The notes beneath the pieces were generated by a model that saw only the letters and a list, made by a program, of their open reading frames with translations, did not search any database and was not told the origin of the DNA. This document shows positions 36,274 through 46,474 of a stretch of DNA of 64,000 bases, in pieces. The DNA lies in the NCBI GenBank assembly GCA_010279815.1, contig QEOQ01000487.1, forward strand, positions 345,955 to 409,954, in the 5' to 3' direction. Source of the DNA: Brachionus plicatilis. Its lineage: Eukaryota > Rotifera > Eurotatoria > Ploima > Brachionidae. Made by a program: the position numbers and the translations under genes. Position 1 is the stretch's first letter. The number at the start of each line of letters is the position of its first letter.

Positions 36274-36648
36274 CTTTGTGAATTTAAAATACAAATTGAA
36301 CAAAAATTCGTCATTTTTTGATAAATTAAAATTAAAGTTAATAAAAAATATTTAAAAAAATACAACCTCAAAGTGCAATATACTTTGTTGCAACTTTTTA
36401 ATCTGAAATAAAATTTTTATTTTCCTTTTATTTTAGTAAATAAAATCAATAATCAATTTAAATCTTATTGATGTTTTATTTTTGTCTTTTTTCACATCAG
36501 AAACAAAAAATTTTAGATAAAAAAGGTGCAACTAAGTATGTTGCACTATGTTGCAGTAATTTTATAATTTTTAATGTTATTTATCAACTTTTGATTTATC
36601 AAAAAAAAGACGAATTTTTGTTCAATTTGTATTTTAAATTCACAATAC
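36274..36648. repeat. Palindromic MITE-like element between the two RING-like genes
   Basis: Arms of about 110 bp: left TTTGTGAATTTAAAATACAA then ATTGAACAAAAATTCGTC, repeated in inverted form on the right. The inner arms share AGTGCAATATACTTTGTTGC with its inverted partner. Subterminal GTGCAACA motifs resemble those of MITE family 1. A 40-bp fragment of the outer arm (AACAAAAATTCGTAATTTTT) recurs at about 51615-51655. Confidence 0.75.
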
Positions 36649-36839
36649 CGATAAAAGCATATTTTTAGTATTTCATTGTTCTGGTGATTTATCCGTTCAT
36701 TTTTTTAAATACAATTAATCTTGTTATTTTAAATAAAAATTTAAAAAAATTTTTAATTCCAAATCATTTTATTAGACAAAAATAAAAAGTAATTGATAAA
36801 GAAAAATTCGACATATTTTAGTTAGAAAAAAACTTAATC

Positions 36840-38831
36840 TCATTTTGAAAAATTAAATCCGTATCCATAATTTTCTTTTTTTTTGCCAAAGGTTGTCAAA
36901 GCGTTGTCGTGACTTGTCAATTCTATCATTTCGATGTTGTTCTCGTCATTCGTTGTTACGCGCTCATTGCTCTCACCGCTTTCTCTACCAAAATTTTCAC
37001 CTAATGCCACAAATCTTCCCAGAAAATTCTCTTGAGGTGGTGACCTTATCTTTTTTAAATAACTAGTAATAGAGGTTTTAACAAATCGATTCCAAATCAT
37101 AAAAATTAAAATCATAATAGCAATCAATAAATTTGAGACATATTCACCAAGGTAAATGTTGTATTTACAGTATGTATAAAAACCTTCATAACAATATTTT
37201 TCATTCTTCTGATCAATGAAAGTTCCGTCCCTACCAATCGACCATATTAAATAATTAACTTTTAAATTCAAAAATAAAATTTAAAATTTTTTTCTTCTAA
37301 TAAAATATTACCAGCTAAAACCGGAGTAAACAGAACTAAAATTCCGAATAGCATCATCACATTTTGGTCAAATATACTCAAATGTTTGGTCTTGCTGTAT
37401 CTTCTCTTCTTAAAACTAAACAAAAAAATTATCTTTTCAAAAAAAATATATTTTTTTATCTTACAACAAATATCCTAAAATACCGAATCTGACAGAGGTG
37501 AAAAAAATCCCACTAATGGCTAGCAGAATCATGGTCAGAGGCAGCAAATAGCCATTATATTGGCACAAATTCAAATTGATAAGCGATATTCCAAGCATGA
37601 TAAAATAGTTTACTATTTTGGCCATGTCAATAGTGATAAAAATAAAATTAATGATTTTTCCATAAGACCTGATGTTGCCCAGTGTGCCAATTTTCATTCT
37701 ATGATAATTGTATTCATCAATTATATCAACTGCTAATTTTTTGGTGTCATTTGGATAGCTGTAAATTTGCTTAAAATTTTCAAAAGAAGTTTTATAGGTA
37801 AAAAAATTAAAACTTGACATGTCTATTTTATAAATCGAATTGGCATAGACATCATTAAATTCGTATCTTAGAAAGCCTTTTATCCTTTTGATCAAAAAGT
37901 CATAATCATCTTCAGCAAAGTTCGTATGGCCATCTCTAATACTGGCATAAAATTTATCAATACAATTATTTATATGGACAAACATATCTACTAGATGATT
38001 ACGCTGTTTTCTAGTATACGTTTGTTTATTTTTGAATAAAAGTTTTATTTTTAAATCTTCACTCTTGTATTTAATGCATTTTGATTTGTTTGTCTCTTCA
38101 TCTTTTAGTACCAGAATCAAAAAATGTTTTTCCAATTTTTTCAAAAAATCTAAATAATTCAATAGCTCACTGTAGACTCTGGTAAAATGTTCATTTAGAA
38201 ATTCTTTGTATTCGAGCAAAGTTTTCAAAGAGTTCAAATTTTTTTGCTTCAGAACATCCTTTAGATCAAGAGTGCAAAATTCGCTAATTTCATCTTCAGT
38301 CAGTTCAGAGATTTCCAATTTCTTTACAAAAAGTTCATAAATGTCTATGAAATTGATGATATGGCTTGAATTATTTAGAAAAAAAACATCGTCTTTTTGC
38401 AGTTCTATCCGAAATACATTGAATCTTTTCCGGTATTCATCAACTTCGGTCACATATGCGTGTATTTTTTTCTCTTCATCTTTTCTCAGCAAACGAATGG
38501 AATTGTAAGTAATTTCCCGATCTTTGGAGGAATGTTTTTTGGTATAAAATGCTTGAATTTTGAACATGTTTTGGTTGTAAATTTGAAAATTTTGTCTATG
38601 GTCTCTTTGAATTTCGGATTCGATTTCCATTAGTTTAGAAATTACGATTTTCTTAGAAAACGAAAGATCTAATTCCAAGCTCAATTTTTTTTCACAATAA
38701 GAACATGGTTTTTCCTCCTCGCTTTGTACCAATTTATTTCCACAACTGTTGCATAATGTTTTGGAGCAGCATTTCAAGCGAAAAGGTGGACTTCTAAAAG
38801 ATATTGGTTTATTACAATTTTCACAAGGCAT
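36840..38831 (-). CDS. Cys-rich RING-like, coiled-coil, multi-pass membrane protein (paralogue A)
   Basis: Three exons (minus): 38831-37465, 37415-37312, 37258-36840; phases fit, 629 residues. Eight N-terminal Cys (3, 6, 21, 22, 27, 30, 43, 46) give the same two-zinc, His-less RING-like pattern as paralogue B. A long charged helical region with many Lys/Glu (about 60-400) follows, then hydrophobic segments around residues 405-430, 438-458, 475-490 and 530-548, and a Ser/Glu/Asn-rich tail. The layout (N-terminal zinc module, coiled coil, membrane helices) resembles TRIM-like or membrane RING E3 ligases, but the sequence is not one I recognise. The tail has several potential acidic phosphosites. 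The 5' end lies 135 bp from the 3' end of the next minus-strand gene. Gene reality is supported by the paralogue and clean splice phases; function is unknown. Confidence 0.82.
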
Positions 38832-38966
38832 CTCAATTCTTCACAAAACACAAAAACAATAAAATAAAATAAAGTTTTTTTTTTAATTTTTTTTATTTGT
38901 TATAAGTATTTTTTCCTAAGTAACCATTAATAAAAAAATCTTATTTTTTTGACTCTAAAAAAATCT

Positions 38967-40837
38967 TCATTGTAATGCAAAAAGCCTATTTTTTATGAGT
39001 TCACTCATTTTTTCACTAGTATTAAACTGATCCAGGTTGGCATTAAATGTCTAAAAATTTGAATTAAAATTTTGATTAGAAATTATTTAATTTTTCAATC
39101 TTACACTCAACAATTCCAAAGTGCTTGCATCGGATCTTAACGAAGAAATGTCTCCTCTTGGAATGACTTTTATGTAGACAGGAATACGTCCATTTTTAGA
39201 ATCATCAATAAATGGTAAATAAATAGACAATGAAAAAGGATATATATCCAAATCATGGAAATAACCTTTAAAAAATTAAAACTTTCTTTAAATATATTTA
39301 TTTTTTTACTTTGGAGCACTGCATAGAGTAGTTCAATTGTATCCTCGCCAAAATTTTCACTCAATATTGTCACATCATAGTCTTTTTTAGGTGTTAGTGA
39401 ATAAATTACCACAGAATTTTTATGCACCAGAGTCAAATTAAGCATATCATGAAGCAGTGTAAAATCATTAAAATAATTTCTCTTGGTCTCTCTGTAATAA
39501 AATTCGGCTCCTTTCCTGATTGTCTCAAACATTCCATAGTACCGCTTTGAATTAATAGTTCCATGTACTGAAAATTAGAGAAAAAAAAATTTAAATTTAA
39601 AAAAAAATAAATAATTTACAATGAGGATGGACTTGGGAAGCGCCTGCCTTGAACAAAAAATCCCAAAGAACAACTGGATAATTTAAATATTTGTCTTTTG
39701 AATGCAATTGATTGAACCATTTTTCCGGAAGACTCAATAAATCTTTGAATTCTAGATAACTCAATTTAAGGAGATCATGTTTTCGAGGCAGGAACAACTC
39801 GTGGTTTTCATCAAAAGGAAACAAATTGGCAGCTGAATAAGAATGTCCAGTTCTAATTCTATCTGAGCCACTAAAGGCTGTAAAACTTTTAAAAAAATTA
39901 AAAAAACCAGCTTTCAAAATACAAAATTAATTTACTCTTCATTACAAAAATCGCAGTTGGCTTCTGTTTCGGCAATTGTTTTTTCATAACTTGGGAAAAA
40001 AAATAAAATAAGCTAAATTTATTTATTTTAAATAGAGGTAGCGTGGCCGAGTGGTCTAAGGCGCTGGTTTAAGGCACCAGTCGTAACAGGCGTGGGTTCG
40101 AATCCCACCGCTGCCAAATTTTTTTTGTTTCAAAATAAAGCTTACAATTTTGCAGGTGGTGTATCAGGCTTGGAAACAGGCCGCTTTGGTCTTAGACTGT
40201 TAAAAACATTTTCCTCATTTGTAAACTTGTTGTAAATATTTATCAGTCCCTTGATGTGTCTTTTTTTAAATTTAAAATTTTTTTTTTTATTCTAAATTTT
40301 TACCTGGTTGTACACGGAATTCACTAGGTTACTGTCATTATTTAACATTTTTTTAACTTTTGCGATAAATTTATCATTCAAATTTAGATGATTTTGTTTA
40401 AATTTAACTTGATATATTTGCGTGAACATTTGGTAAAAAAATGAACATTCTGGCTGATTACTTTTTGACCAATACTCTAAAGCTTTATCTAATATTTCGA
40501 TAGATAGCTTTTTATTATCTAACTCTTTAAGGCATTCTTCTTTAATGAGTATTCTATTATTTTTGAGCATTTTTTGAATATCAGAATTGAGAAAGTTCAA
40601 ATAGTCCGGCCAAATTGAATAGTCTTTTTCATCGCGTGTGTATTCAAATCTAGGCAACGAGTCTAAATTCTCATATTCACTTTTTTTAATCAAAACCAAA
40701 AACATTGCATAGACAGCAATGAAAAATATGAATATCAACATTAGGAATTTTGAAAATGGCATTGTTTTTAAAAACTTATATGGTCTACTCATAGTATAGT
40801 CATCAGGCTCCTTTTGTGAATTATAAGTTTCGCTCAT
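38967..40837 (-). CDS. Type II membrane protein with GalT/HIT-like HPHLH motif
   Basis: Seven exons (minus): 40837-40304, 40249-40146, 39989-39936, 39885-39620, 39567-39310, 39265-39105, 39050-38967; phases fit, 486 residues. A short cytosolic N-terminus is followed by one transmembrane helix (about 30-50) and a luminal or extracellular part. The core has RPKRPVSKPDTPPAK, a CDFC pair (225, 228), SYSAANLFPF and WDFLFKAGASQVHPHLHG with His 317, 319 and 321, a spacing like the nucleotide-binding His triad of HIT and galactose-1-phosphate uridylyltransferase-fold proteins. The C-terminal part includes IPVYIKVIPRGDISSLRSD. I infer a phosphoryl- or nucleotidyl-transfer enzyme in the secretory pathway, but know no named orthologue. 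Intron 2 contains an antisense tRNA gene. Confidence 0.82.
40037..40116 (+). tRNA. tRNA-Leu(AAG)
   Basis: 80 nt. The acceptor stem GGTAGCG pairs with CGCTGCC, followed by discriminator A. D-arm with GTGGCCGAGTGGTCTAAGGC, anticodon loop TTAAGGC closed by a CTGGT/ACCAG stem (anticodon AAG), an extended variable arm as in class II tRNAs, and a T-arm with GGTTCGAATCC. Seven T residues follow 4 nt later as a Pol III terminator. It lies inside intron 2 of the minus-strand gene 38967-40837, in antisense. Confidence 0.97.
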
Positions 40838-41942
40838 TAAAAATATTTAATACCCTTGAAATAAAAATTTAGTAAAAAATTCAAAATTAGAGGCCAAATT
40901 TTTAGGCTTTAAAGATTTATCAGAAAAGTTAAATGATAAAAAAGTTCAAAAATTTAAATCGTAGTTACCATAAGTCAAGGGTTTCTTAATTATCTCTTAT
41001 CTTTGATCTTTTATTTAATGCGTTCGATTAGTAAATATTAAGAAAAAAATTAAACGAATTCAAAATTCTAAAATTCTTTTTTCAAAAAACTTAAAAATCA
41101 AAAATAATTTTTTTTAAATAATTTACACTTAAAATATGGTTCCTACATAAATATTTTAAATGAGAAAATATTTCTTGAATTATAAAAAGGTGCTAAAATA
41201 ATAAAATTCATAAATTTAATCTATTTTTGAACTTAAAATTAATGAAATATAATCGAAATAATTATTTTTAAAGCTCTTTATTGAATTCATGGAAAGAAAT
41301 TAGAATTATATTTTTAAATTTAGCCATCAACAAAAATAAAAGTAAAAACGAGTAAAATAATCTTAACATAGTAGATTAATTTTTTTAATAAAACAACAGG
41401 CTTTCTTTACTTTAACTATCTATATGTTTTTGGAAGGTAAATGCACATGACACCTGAGCTTCCTTGATTTTTTTATATTTTAAAAGAATAGAATTAATTA
41501 TTTTCATTATAAAATTAAAAATTTTGCTTTTTCTAAAATTTTATTTATAAATATTTAACGTGGATAAAATATTTTTATTTTTCAATTTAAACATTATTTC
41601 AAAAACACTCATCAAATTTCAGCAAAATAGAAATTTATGATAATTTTTCTGTCTATAAAATTAAAATTGATAAACGAATTGAAAAAATTGAATTTTAAAC
41701 CTATTTAGGCCGATATTTAAAATTCGTTGGGTGTCTACAAAATATTTGATTAAATTATTTCGGCATACTGATTTGGAAAGAAAAAAATTGAACAAGCAAA
41801 GACTTTAATCTCTGTTGGAAAATTTTTTATTTTCTCAATATGGGGAAAAAAATAAAAAATCATTTTTTATTTAAAATTTTGCTAGAATAAAAATTTTATT
41901 TCATTTTAAGATTTCTAAAAATAAATTTTGTTCAATCATGTT
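40838..41942. other. Intergenic stretch
   Basis: About 1.1 kb between the 5' end of the HPHLH-motif gene and the 3' end of the DNase I-like gene. AT-rich; no exon, RNA gene or inverted repeat seen. Confidence 0.5.
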
Positions 41943-42936
41943 TTAATTCAGTTCGATTTCAACTGGAAAATGATCACTTACTTTCTCAGTCTAAAATAAT
42001 TAATTTAAACTAGATCATAATTTAATTAAATTTAATTTTACATATTCCGCCGTAAGACCGAATTGATTATCATATCTAAAGGTCCTATTTGTTTCGGCAA
42101 TGATTGCTCTCATTAGCTCTGGTGAATCACTAATTATTCTGTCATATGCACAATTTTTGGTGCTGATTGTTGTTGCATATCTATCTCTTATATACCAGGT
42201 AAAGTCAGATAAAACATTTCTTACTTTGTCTCGATTTGCTGCCGAAATGGTAAGAACAATCAAAATTAAAATCTCCCAAAATGGCGACATGTCTTTTAGT
42301 TTTGGAATTAAGCTCATAGTACCAATCGACCACTTGCCTCAAAGCCAAACTCTCTTCAAGTACATAAGATGGTCTCAAGTGTATATTCATCAATGTAAAT
42401 TTATCTATTGATAAGGTAGTATTGAAAATTTTGAACTCAACAATGAATGGTGGACGGTCAAAGATTTTTTCTGCATTTTCGTAGACCATTTGGCTTACAG
42501 GCAAAATTCTCCTTGGCAATCCATCGACTACATTTCTTTTCAATAAATATTTGCCAAGAAATTTTGTTAAAAATTAAATTTTTTGTTACCTGTAAATGAA
42601 AGCATTTATTTCTTTATATGAAGAAAAGCCTAATCGAGGACTAATAGCATAAGAGTATTTGATTCCTTTAGACAGGACATATTCATTTAGCTGATTAATT
42701 AAAATGGTAACTACATAGTCCATGGTAGAATCTCTGATTTCCTGAATGGCCACTATGTCATATTTGGACAGAATTTGACAAATTGTATTTACAATAGTTT
42801 TATTGCTGATTTTAGTCGGGCCAAAAGTTCTGATATTAAATGATCCTATTTTTAGATTAGGCTCTTTTGTGTCAACCTTGCCACTAAGGTAAATGATAAA
42901 ACTTAAAAAAAAAATTATTGTCAAGTAAAACTTCAT
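41943..42936 (-). CDS. Secreted DNase I-like endonuclease, frameshifted in exon 2
   Basis: Three exons (minus): 42936-42590, 42535-42042, 41990-41943. The start at 42936 is preferred over the upstream ATG at 43002 because it gives a clean signal peptide (KFYLTIIFFLSFIIYL). DNase I hallmarks: SFNIRTFG, AIQEIRD (Glu), NIHLRP (His), GDFNFDCSY (Asp/Asn), NCAYDRI and VSDHFPVE. Exon 2 has one base too many: the frame is open through GDFNFDCSYH and then must shift at the CC near 42249-42250 to continue as RDKVRNVLSDFTWYI. No intron of believable length explains it. Either a recent inactivating mutation, an allele, or an assembly error. Family role: secreted or lysosomal DNA hydrolysis. It is otherwise complete, with all catalytic residues present. 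Confidence 0.8.
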
Positions 42937-43349
42937 TTTTTCGAATTTTTTTAAAAAGGTATTCTTTCTTTTATAGGTGAAATATTTTAAATTAATTCCC
43001 ATTACCTAGAGCAAATAAATTGATTCGAAACTTTTTCCAATTATTTTTATTTATTTTTTTTTTCAATTAATTCTTAAAGATATTGTTTTAGAGTTTTATT
43101 CGAAAAGAAAAGTCACATATTTGGCTACTAATTAAAATTATAATAATTTTTTTTTTTAAAAGATTAAAAATTTTTATTCGAATAAAAAATTAGAAATTAT
43201 TTTACATAACATTTAAGTCTTAAAAAATATAAAACAATTTTATCACACACTTTTAAGACACAATTATGCAAAGCTATGCTTGACTTGAGCTTCTATGGCT
43301 GAAGTATTTAGTGAGAAAAAAAAAAGTTAATTTAAAAGGCACTTTAATA
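42937..43349. other. Short intergenic gap
   Basis: 413 bp between the DNase I-like start and the SAPCD-like stop; AT-rich, probably promoter of the DNase gene and 3' UTR of its neighbour. An in-frame upstream ATG at 43002 exists but would bury the signal peptide. Confidence 0.45.
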
Positions 43350-44468
43350 TCATAAAAATCTAGGCTTAGAAATTGTCATTGTATTGTTCAAATTTTTTGC
43401 CCCATTTTGATAATAACTTGGCATGAAATCGGCAAAATTTTTTTCGCCAACATTTTGTGTCTCTTTGGCCAACGAAACCAGACTATTCTGACGGCTAAAA
43501 TTTCGACCATTTAACTTGGACATATTTTTGTTCAAATTTTCCGACTCGGCTTTAATCTCGAACAATTTTCGGATTAAATTGGACTTTTCTTTTTGCAAGG
43601 ACTCAATTTTTTCTTGCTTTTCTTTCAAAAATTTATCCAAATCCAACTCTTGTTTAGAGTTCTGAAAGCCAAACTGTTCCAAATAGTCCTGGTAGCTGGG
43701 CGGATCCGGCAGACAAAACTCGTCCTCCTTTTTCACACTTTTTTCCATACTAATCTTTTTTCTGAACAAAAAATCATTCAAATACAAATTTAAATCACTC
43801 AATTGTTTCAAATCAATCAGCAATTTGTCAATGGAGTACAAATTTTGGTACTTTAACTTGCTTAGATTAGTCTGCTTCACCTTGTTGTCAATGAGCTGAT
43901 TAGTGAGCCATTTTCTTATGCAATCGATGGAATCGAGACCCTGTTTCAGCAGATAGTTTTCCTTGTCTATCAATGAATTCAAGTCCAGAGAATTGGCGTT
44001 TGATTGTGAAGTGGAATTGGTGTGGCTTTCGAAGGCCTGGGACAGAGTGGTTCCGGATGTGCGTGATTGCAGAATTTTGGTCTGTTTTCTTCGATCAAGA
44101 ACAACTTCAGCCGCGTTCACAATCTCTTCATAGGTGACCAAAAATTTGGACGATGGTGGCTTTTTCTCAATGTACAAACTGTGTCTTTGTCCAGGATTTC
44201 TTAAATTGGGGTTGACTGTTTTTAATATTTTACTGGAACGATTGAGGCGGATGTAGTTGAGAACATCGTTCAAAATTTCATTGTTGCTTGCTCCCAAAAC
44301 GTCCAGTTCATTGATGTCTATGGCGCCTTTGCACTCTGGGTCAAATATGGCAAAAAATGACTTTAGAATGCTGAATAGCTTGGATTTTTCCGATTCACTC
44401 TCGGAAGAACTTAAGTCATTCGGAGCCTTTAGTACAATCGAGTCTATTTCACTTAGGTCACTAGTCAT
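43350..44468 (-). CDS. SAPCD-like protein (suppressor APC domain)
   Basis: Intronless, 372 residues. The N-terminus (about 28-60) resembles the degenerate EF-hand-like start of SAPCD proteins (LKSFFAIFDPECKGAIDIN, then ELDVL). A Ser/Thr-rich linker follows, then a Lys/Leu-rich helical middle, and a C-terminal coiled coil with KEKQEKIESLQKEKSNLIRK followed by LFEIKAES. The latter matches the C-terminal block of SAPCD1/2 (EKSERITQLEQEKSALIKQL, then FEARA). SAPCD2 in animals acts in spindle orientation and cell polarity; transfer of that role to this protein is inference. Similarity is confined to the two ends. Confidence 0.65.
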   Translation of the reverse strand: MTSDLSEIDSIVLKAPNDLSSSESESEKSKLFSILKSFFAIFDPECKGAIDINELDVLGASNNEILNDVLNYIRLNRSSKILKTVNPNLRNPGQRHSLYIEKKPPSSKFLVTYEEIVNAAEVVLDRRKQTKILQSRTSGTTLSQAFESHTNSTSQSNANSLDLNSLIDKENYLLKQGLDSIDCIRKWLTNQLIDNKVKQTNLSKLKYQNLYSIDKLLIDLKQLSDLNLYLNDFLFRKKISMEKSVKKEDEFCLPDPPSYQDYLEQFGFQNSKQELDLDKFLKEKQEKIESLQKEKSNLIRKLFEIKAESENLNKNMSKLNGRNFSRQNSLVSLAKETQNVGEKNFADFMPSYYQNGAKNLNNTMTISKPRFL

Positions 44469-45324
44469 TTTGGCTAGTTGATTATTTTGGGTTTTTTACT
44501 AAGAAAAATTGTTATTTTTATAATTATGTAACTTGTTGAGTTAATCCAAAAAATACTATGACAAACACGTTTCCGATTTGGTTTTATTGGTTTTTTTTTT
44601 GTCAAATTGTCGGATTAATAAACAATTTTGATATAAATTTTATTATGTGACCAGATTAAAACAAAGTTTTCAAATAATTTATTTTTTAGATATAATATTG
44701 AAAGAGGATTTTTAACATTTTTGTTAATTTAAATCTAAATATTAGTTATTTTATAATAGCGAAACAAGTAAAATTTAATTCTAAAATTTATTTCTATGAA
44801 AAAAAAATATTTATTTTGTATAACAACAAAAAAACAAAGAAACAACTTATTAATTTGGAATTAAATCATTCCCAAAGCATTTTTAATTTTTTTCTTAAGA
44901 AATTGTCTGCTTTCAGTGACAAAAGAAAAATTGATTCGAGTTTCTTTTTAGACTTGATAAAATACCTTTTATCTAGCAAAAAAAGTTATCTGAATCTGAA
45001 CACTGGAGGATCTAGTTTTTTAAACCATTAAGACCCGAAAAGTCTTAAAAAAATTTTCGTTTATCATTAAATGGAAAAAAATTTTTGTTTTGATTAATTT
45101 AATCATGTATTTCATTATTTCATGTTATTATTAAGATAACATAATTAAATTAATTCAAACAGCTTTAGAATTGCTTAATCTTGGGAAAAAATAAGTACAA
45201 TATAGAAAAAATTTTAGAGCTAAAATTTTTTTAATTATATTTATTTAAAATAAATTTATGACTACTTTTTATCTTTTATTTTAAATATAAATTTTAATAT
45301 AAATAATTTAATAATTAATTTAAA
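44469..45324. other. Intergenic stretch
   Basis: AT-rich; a 71-codon open stretch at 44816-45031 is Lys/Leu-rich and lacks family features. Around 45027 the sequence TTAAGACCCGAAAAGTCTTA resembles the end-like segment near 47460-47485. No gene supported. Confidence 0.4.
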
Positions 45325-45326
45325 TA

Positions 45327-46293
45327 CAGTATTACTATGACACTTGGTTTAACGTAAATTAACGCTAAGATATGTTAATTAACTTAAAATTTCGGAAGTT
45401 AAATTAAGTGATTTTAAGATTTTACGTAAAAATTAATTAAAAAGGATCAAAAAGTAGACATTTTTTCATCAATTTATTCTATAAATTAAATTTCCGATTT
45501 TTACGTAATTTTTGGTGATTTTTCGAATTTTAATTGATATAAAAGGTAAAATAAAGAACATTTTAAATTTTTTGAATTTAAATGGTTTTGGGGAAAGGAT
45601 TAAGACAGCGAAGATTGAGGAAATATCCTACTTAATGTAGAAGAAAAGAAGCTTTAACCTTTAATATGGTGTCATAATCAAAAAAATAGTTATTAAAGAA
45701 AACATCTTTGTAAATGAGACAAAAAACATTGTTAATGTCCAATCTATTTATCATTTTCGGTTTCAATCATCTTGGCTACAATCTTTTGCATGCAGCTCAA
45801 AATTTGAGAGTAAAATTAATATCTGGGCTAGTGTCTCATTTGAGGGAGTCATATACTTTGCTGTATACCTATAATTTTTAATAACTAAAATTGAATTCGT
45901 TTAAGCTATTTAAGGCAATATGGATTCAATTTTTTTATATGGAAATTTTGGAAGAATATTTAATTCCATTCGGATCTCAAAAATATGAATCTAATCAAAA
46001 TCACTCACAAATCACAAATCACAAATCCACCAAAATCACTTAAATTCTATTGAAATGCTTTAGAACGAATTTAAAAATTATCTAAGGGAATAAAGAGTAA
46101 AAAGAGAAAGAAATATCGTTAAGGTTGTTTGTGAATTTTTAAGTCAATTACTCCATTAAAATGTCAATTAATGAGAGCATGAAGAAGAAATAAAATTAAG
46201 TTAATGAAATTGTTATTTACCCTTTTCTACCAACTAGAATTAGAAAAATTACCAAATATTACTAAAAAACCATGTGTCATAGCACTACTACTG
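45327..46293 (+). mobile_element. Decayed Tc1/mariner element with both ends
   Basis: 967 bp flanked by TA (45325-45326 and 46294-46295). Left end CAGTATTACTATGACACTTG; right end in reverse complement CAGTAGTAGTGCTATGACAC; both continue TGG. Broken reading frames inside still spell INIWASVSFEGV and, nearer the 3' end, LNSIEML*NEFKNYLRE, which match the Tc1/mariner transposase blocks VWGxIS and SPDLNPIENLWxxLK. Many stops and shifts: inactive. Confidence 0.82.
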
Positions 46294-46474
46294 TATCTTA
46301 AAAAATACTGAATCTAAAGACAAAATTATTGAGAAAGTCTAAAAAACTTTCTGAGTCTTTATGTTTGTATAATTCTATTAATTATTAATTATTAAAATAA
46401 TTAAATATTTTAAAAAATTTATATTGCTTTTTGCTATTAAATTAGGGAACAAATAAAATAAGATTATTTTTTTT

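Noticed and set aside
36468..36668. 66-codon plus-strand frame
   Set aside because: Within the 36274-36648 palindromic element and its flank; not protein-like.
42937..43002. Upstream ATG for the DNase I-like gene
   Set aside because: It would add 22 basic residues before the signal peptide; the second ATG gives the expected secretory start.
44816..45031. 71-codon plus-strand frame
   Set aside because: Lys/Leu-rich, no family motif, no splice partner; treated as chance.
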